Shown here piece by piece: positions 7,239 through 9,060 of a stretch of DNA of 9,060 bases. The stretch is from Pseudomonadota bacterium (GTDB lineage Bacteria; Pseudomonadota; Alphaproteobacteria; Caulobacterales; Caulobacteraceae). The stretch spans positions 1 to 9,060 of the forward strand of contig JAEYTM010000304.1 of the NCBI GenBank assembly GCA_023434015.1, written 5' to 3'. Position 1 is the first letter of the stretch, and each line of letters opens with the position of its first letter. The position numbers and the translations under genes were made by a program. Below the pieces are notes generated by a model that made no database searches, had not been told where the DNA came from, and saw nothing but the letters and a program-made list of their open reading frames with translations.

Positions 7239-7667
7239 CTATTCGGCGGCGGCGACGAGGCTCAGGGTCTCGACCGCCGCCGGCGCTTCGTAGGGCAGGC
7301 TCTGGCCGGTGAAATGGGCGCCGGCTTCGATGACCAGCTGAGTCTGAGTGATGTCGCCTTCCACCCGGGCGGTGGCGTGCAGGCGCACGGTCGGCGCGGT
7401 GACGGAACCGGTCACCCGGCCGCGAATGTCGACGGTATCGGCGACGATCGAGCCGTCCACCTGTCCGCTCTCGCCGATGGTCAGGCGGCCGACGCGCAGG
7501 TCCCCGCGGACCTGGCCATCGAGATGCACGTCGCCCTCGCTGGTGAGGTCTCCCGTCAGGCTGACGTTTTCGGCAATCAGCGAAGCGGCGATGGCCTTGC
7601 GGTTCTGCGGCGGGGCCTCTGCGGAGTCGGGCCGGGGCGACGAGGATTTAGCTGGCTTCGAGAACAT
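7239..7667 (-). CDS. bacA: Bactofilin (polymer-forming cytoskeletal protein)
   Basis: Bactofilins polymerise without nucleotide into membrane-bound filaments or sheets that recruit peptidoglycan enzymes; in Caulobacter, BacA marks the stalk base and recruits PbpC. The 142-residue protein has a short basic N-terminus (MFSKPAKS) resembling the Caulobacter BacA membrane-targeting peptide as I recall it, a Pro/Ser-rich linker to about 25, and a core (about 28-122) of short repeats with regularly spaced Gly and hydrophobic residues (SLTGDLTSEGDVHLDGQVRG, then RLTIGESGQVDGSIVADTVD), the pattern of a right-handed beta-helix. A hydrophobic tail follows. ATG 7667 is preceded by AAGGCAGG. The start lies inside the 3' end of the upstream M23 peptidase gene (20-bp overlap), so the two are translated from one message. 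It converges on prfB across 12 bp. Confidence 0.93.
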   Translation of the reverse strand: MFSKPAKSSSPRPDSAEAPPQNRKAIAASLIAENVSLTGDLTSEGDVHLDGQVRGDLRVGRLTIGESGQVDGSIVADTVDIRGRVTGSVTAPTVRLHATARVEGDITQTQLVIEAGAHFTGQSLPYEAPAAVETLSLVAAAE

Positions 7668-8802
7668 GGGCGCCTGCCTTGACGAAACGGTCGGGGTTCT
7701 GGGCGCGGCCGTTCACCCAGACCTCGTAGTGGAGGTGGGTGCCGGTCGACCGGCCGGTGGAGCCCATGCCGCCCAGCCGCTGGCCGACGGCGACCTTCTG
7801 CCCCGGCCGGACGGAGATCACCTGCAGGTGGGCGTAGCGGGTCTTGAAGCCGCGGCCGTGATCGATCTCCACCGTATTTCCGTAGCCCGAGCGCACGCCG
7901 GTGAAGGAGACCACGCCCGGTCCCGTCGCCTGGATCGGCGTCATCGCCCCGCCGGCGAAGTCCAGGCCGGAGTGGAAGGCCGGTCGGCGGGTGAAGGGAT
8001 CGCGGCGCACGCCGAAGCCGCTGGTTTGCGGCGTATGGCTGGTCGGACGGGCAAAGGGCAGCTTCTGCGCGGCGTCGCTCAGCGCCCGGGCCTCGGACAG
8101 GTCGCGGGCGGCGCTCTGGATCCGGCTGGCGAAGTCCTCGTCGACGTCGAGCACGGCGGCCAGGGCGCGGGAGTCCTTGGACTCGATCAGCGGCCCGCCC
8201 AGCGCGCCGCCCTTGGGCATGTAGGCGGCCGGCGTCAGGCCGGCCAGACGGAAGGCCAGGCGCACCCGGTCGGCGCGGCTCTTGGCGAAGTTGTCGGCGG
8301 CGTCCAGCAGCTGTTCCTGGCCGATGCGGACCATTTCCACCCGGCGCACCGGATTGGCGTCCTGGGCGGTGAGGGCGCGGTTGATCGCCGGCGTCAGCGC
8401 CTCCGCGGCGCCCGGCGCGGCCTTCAGGTCGGTGAGCAGCAGAGCCAGGGCGGCGTGGCGCTTCTCGACCGAGGCGGCCAGTTCATCGGTGGAGCCGGTG
8501 GTGGCGTTGAGCTGGGCGACGGCGGAGTTGAGGCGGGCCTGACGGTCGGCGATCCAGCGCTCGTACTTGGCCTGGGTGCGGGCGATCTCGCGGTCGGCCG
8601 CCGAGGCGGAGAGCATGTTCACCAGCATCGCGGCCGTGCAGACGCCCATCCACAGTGCGCCGACGGCGACCCCGCCGGCCACGACCATCTGCTTGCGCGC
8701 GGTGAGCACGAAGGCTTTCATCTCCCCGCCGGAGCGGACGTAGAGATGGCGTTCCGGAAACAGCTCTTCGAGCGATCCGCGAAGTCGCGCCAACCGTGTC
8801 AT
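7648..8802 (-). CDS. Membrane-anchored M23 (LytM) metalloendopeptidase paired with bactofilin
   Basis: Probable periplasmic zinc endopeptidase that cuts peptide cross-links in peptidoglycan. The 384-residue protein has a cytoplasmic N-terminus (1-38), one membrane segment (about 39-63), an alanine-rich helical region likely to form a coiled coil (about 66-130), a linker, and a C-terminal M23 domain (about 255-375). Zinc and catalytic residues are present: H277-x3-D281 (FHSGLD), H325 (RYAHL) and H356-x-H358 (THLHYE), so it looks active, unlike degenerate LytM factors that only activate amidases. The start at 8802 is chosen because the family-like sequence begins at MTRLARLRGSLEELFPERHL and AGGCG lies 4 nt upstream; the frame stays open to ATG 8892, but that extension looks like non-coding upstream DNA. 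M23 genes next to bactofilins are common: LmdC with BacD in Hyphomonas, Csd1/Csd2 near CcmA in Helicobacter. Exact substrate is not shown. Confidence 0.9.
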   Translation of the reverse strand: MTRLARLRGSLEELFPERHLYVRSGGEMKAFVLTARKQMVVAGGVAVGALWMGVCTAAMLVNMLSASAADREIARTQAKYERWIADRQARLNSAVAQLNATTGSTDELAASVEKRHAALALLLTDLKAAPGAAEALTPAINRALTAQDANPVRRVEMVRIGQEQLLDAADNFAKSRADRVRLAFRLAGLTPAAYMPKGGALGGPLIESKDSRALAAVLDVDEDFASRIQSAARDLSEARALSDAAQKLPFARPTSHTPQTSGFGVRRDPFTRRPAFHSGLDFAGGAMTPIQATGPGVVSFTGVRSGYGNTVEIDHGRGFKTRYAHLQVISVRPGQKVAVGQRLGGMGSTGRSTGTHLHYEVWVNGRAQNPDRFVKAGAHVLEAS

Positions 8803-8926
8803 GCGTCGCCTAATCCCCCAGCCCCGTGGACTTGGCGATATGCAATGAGATTTCGGATAGGCGCAAGGCATCTTGGCCCCGCCAGGGCGCAAGATTCACC
8901 ATTCGCACTGTTTGCAGGCGATACGG

Positions 8927-8941
8927 TTAACGAAGCCTGAA
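8927..8941. promoter_or_regulatory. CtrA-like binding site upstream of the M23-bactofilin genes
   Basis: TTAACGAAGCCTGAA fits TTAA-N7-TTAA, the CtrA full-site pattern, with one mismatch in the second half (TGAA). It lies about 125 bp upstream of the M23 start codon. One such near match can occur by chance, though TTAA is rare in DNA of this GC content. Confidence 0.3.
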
Positions 8942-8944
8942 CGC

Positions 8945-8997
8945 CGATCGGGCGATCGTCCATCGTCCCGATGAAAACCGATGCGGAATGACCGATG
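8945..8997. repeat. Cluster of CGAT-containing short repeats
   Basis: CGATCG occurs at 8945-8950 and 8953-8958, and CCGATG at 8968-8973, 8978-8983 and 8992-8997, with an inverted CATCG at 8961-8965. The spacing between CCGATG copies is 10 and 14 bp. It may be a small operator array or chance recurrence. Confidence 0.3.
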
Positions 8998-9020
8998 GCG
9001 CGGCAATCCTGCCACAGGGC

Positions 9021-9060
9021 CGGGGGGGGGGGCGGCCCCCGGGGGCGGGGGGGTTTGGGG
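9021..9060. repeat. G-rich low-complexity right end
   Basis: The last 40 bases are almost all G, with some C and one TTT. An 11-base G run spans 9022-9032. The composition differs abruptly from everything upstream and looks like degraded read quality at a contig end rather than genomic sequence. Confidence 0.6.

Larger units (their letters stand above)
8803..9060. other. Upstream region of the M23-bactofilin pair
   Basis: 258 bp without a supported gene. It should contain the promoter of the leftward M23-bactofilin transcript. I see a GANTC site (GATTC, 8893-8897), the methylation target of CcrM in Caulobacterales, a CtrA-like motif at 8927-8941, clustered CGAT motifs at 8945-8997, and a G-rich run from 9021. 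A possible promoter on the minus strand has TTGCGC around 8866-8861 as -35, but its -10 is poor, so I do not call it separately. Confidence 0.6.

Noticed and set aside
8803..8892. N-terminal extension of the M23 peptidase to ATG 8892
   Set aside because: The extra 30 residues are Pro/Gly/Arg-rich, have no family-like character, and would occupy the likely promoter and leader. The start at 8802 begins the family-like cytoplasmic segment.
7348..8940. 530-codon plus-strand open frame
   Set aside because: Antisense to the bactofilin and M23 genes; Gly/Ala/His-rich shadow without family features.
8971..9060. Possible starts of a rightward gene (ATG at 8971, 8981 or 8988)
   Set aside because: The first stops after six codons; the others run straight into the doubtful G-rich end, with no clear ribosome site and too little sequence to judge.

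Overview
The window is high-GC DNA from an alphaproteobacterium, most likely Caulobacterales (Caulobacter, Phenylobacterium or a close relative). The basis is the RNase E type (acidic insert inside the S1 domain), the bactofilin N-terminus MFSKPAKS, which resembles that of Caulobacter BacA, and the gene order. From memory, rne / amidase / PBP1a-type PBP / prfB / bactofilin / M23 peptidase is also the order in Caulobacter crescentus; this was not checked by search. The genus cannot be fixed from the sequence alone.

Layout, left to right. Positions 1-1951 (minus) hold the first 650 codons of ribonuclease E, which runs off the left edge. Next is a divergent region of about 420 bp with the rne leader and the promoter of a rightward gene group. 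Positions 2370-7226 (plus) hold three genes: an AmiC-type N-acetylmuramoyl-L-alanine amidase, a bifunctional PBP1a-type penicillin-binding protein, and peptide chain release factor 2. The prfB gene carries a classic programmed +1 frameshift site, so its protein is encoded in two frames. Positions 7239-8802 (minus) hold a bactofilin and, upstream of it in transcription and overlapping it by 20 bp, a membrane-anchored M23 (LytM) endopeptidase. This pair converges on prfB with a gap of only 12 bp. The last 258 bp are the upstream region of the M23-bactofilin pair and end in a G-rich low-complexity stretch that looks like a poor-quality contig end.

Four of the six genes act on the cell wall: an amidase that splits septal peptidoglycan, a synthase that builds glycan strands and cross-links, an endopeptidase that probably cuts cross-links, and a bactofilin that probably positions the endopeptidase or other wall enzymes. 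RNase E and RF2 are housekeeping genes of RNA turnover and translation termination. I see no mobile element, CRISPR array, tRNA or rRNA, and no convincing evidence of an undescribed system. The most informative items are the prfB recoding site, the bactofilin-peptidase pair, and the charge-segregated insert and tail of RNase E.
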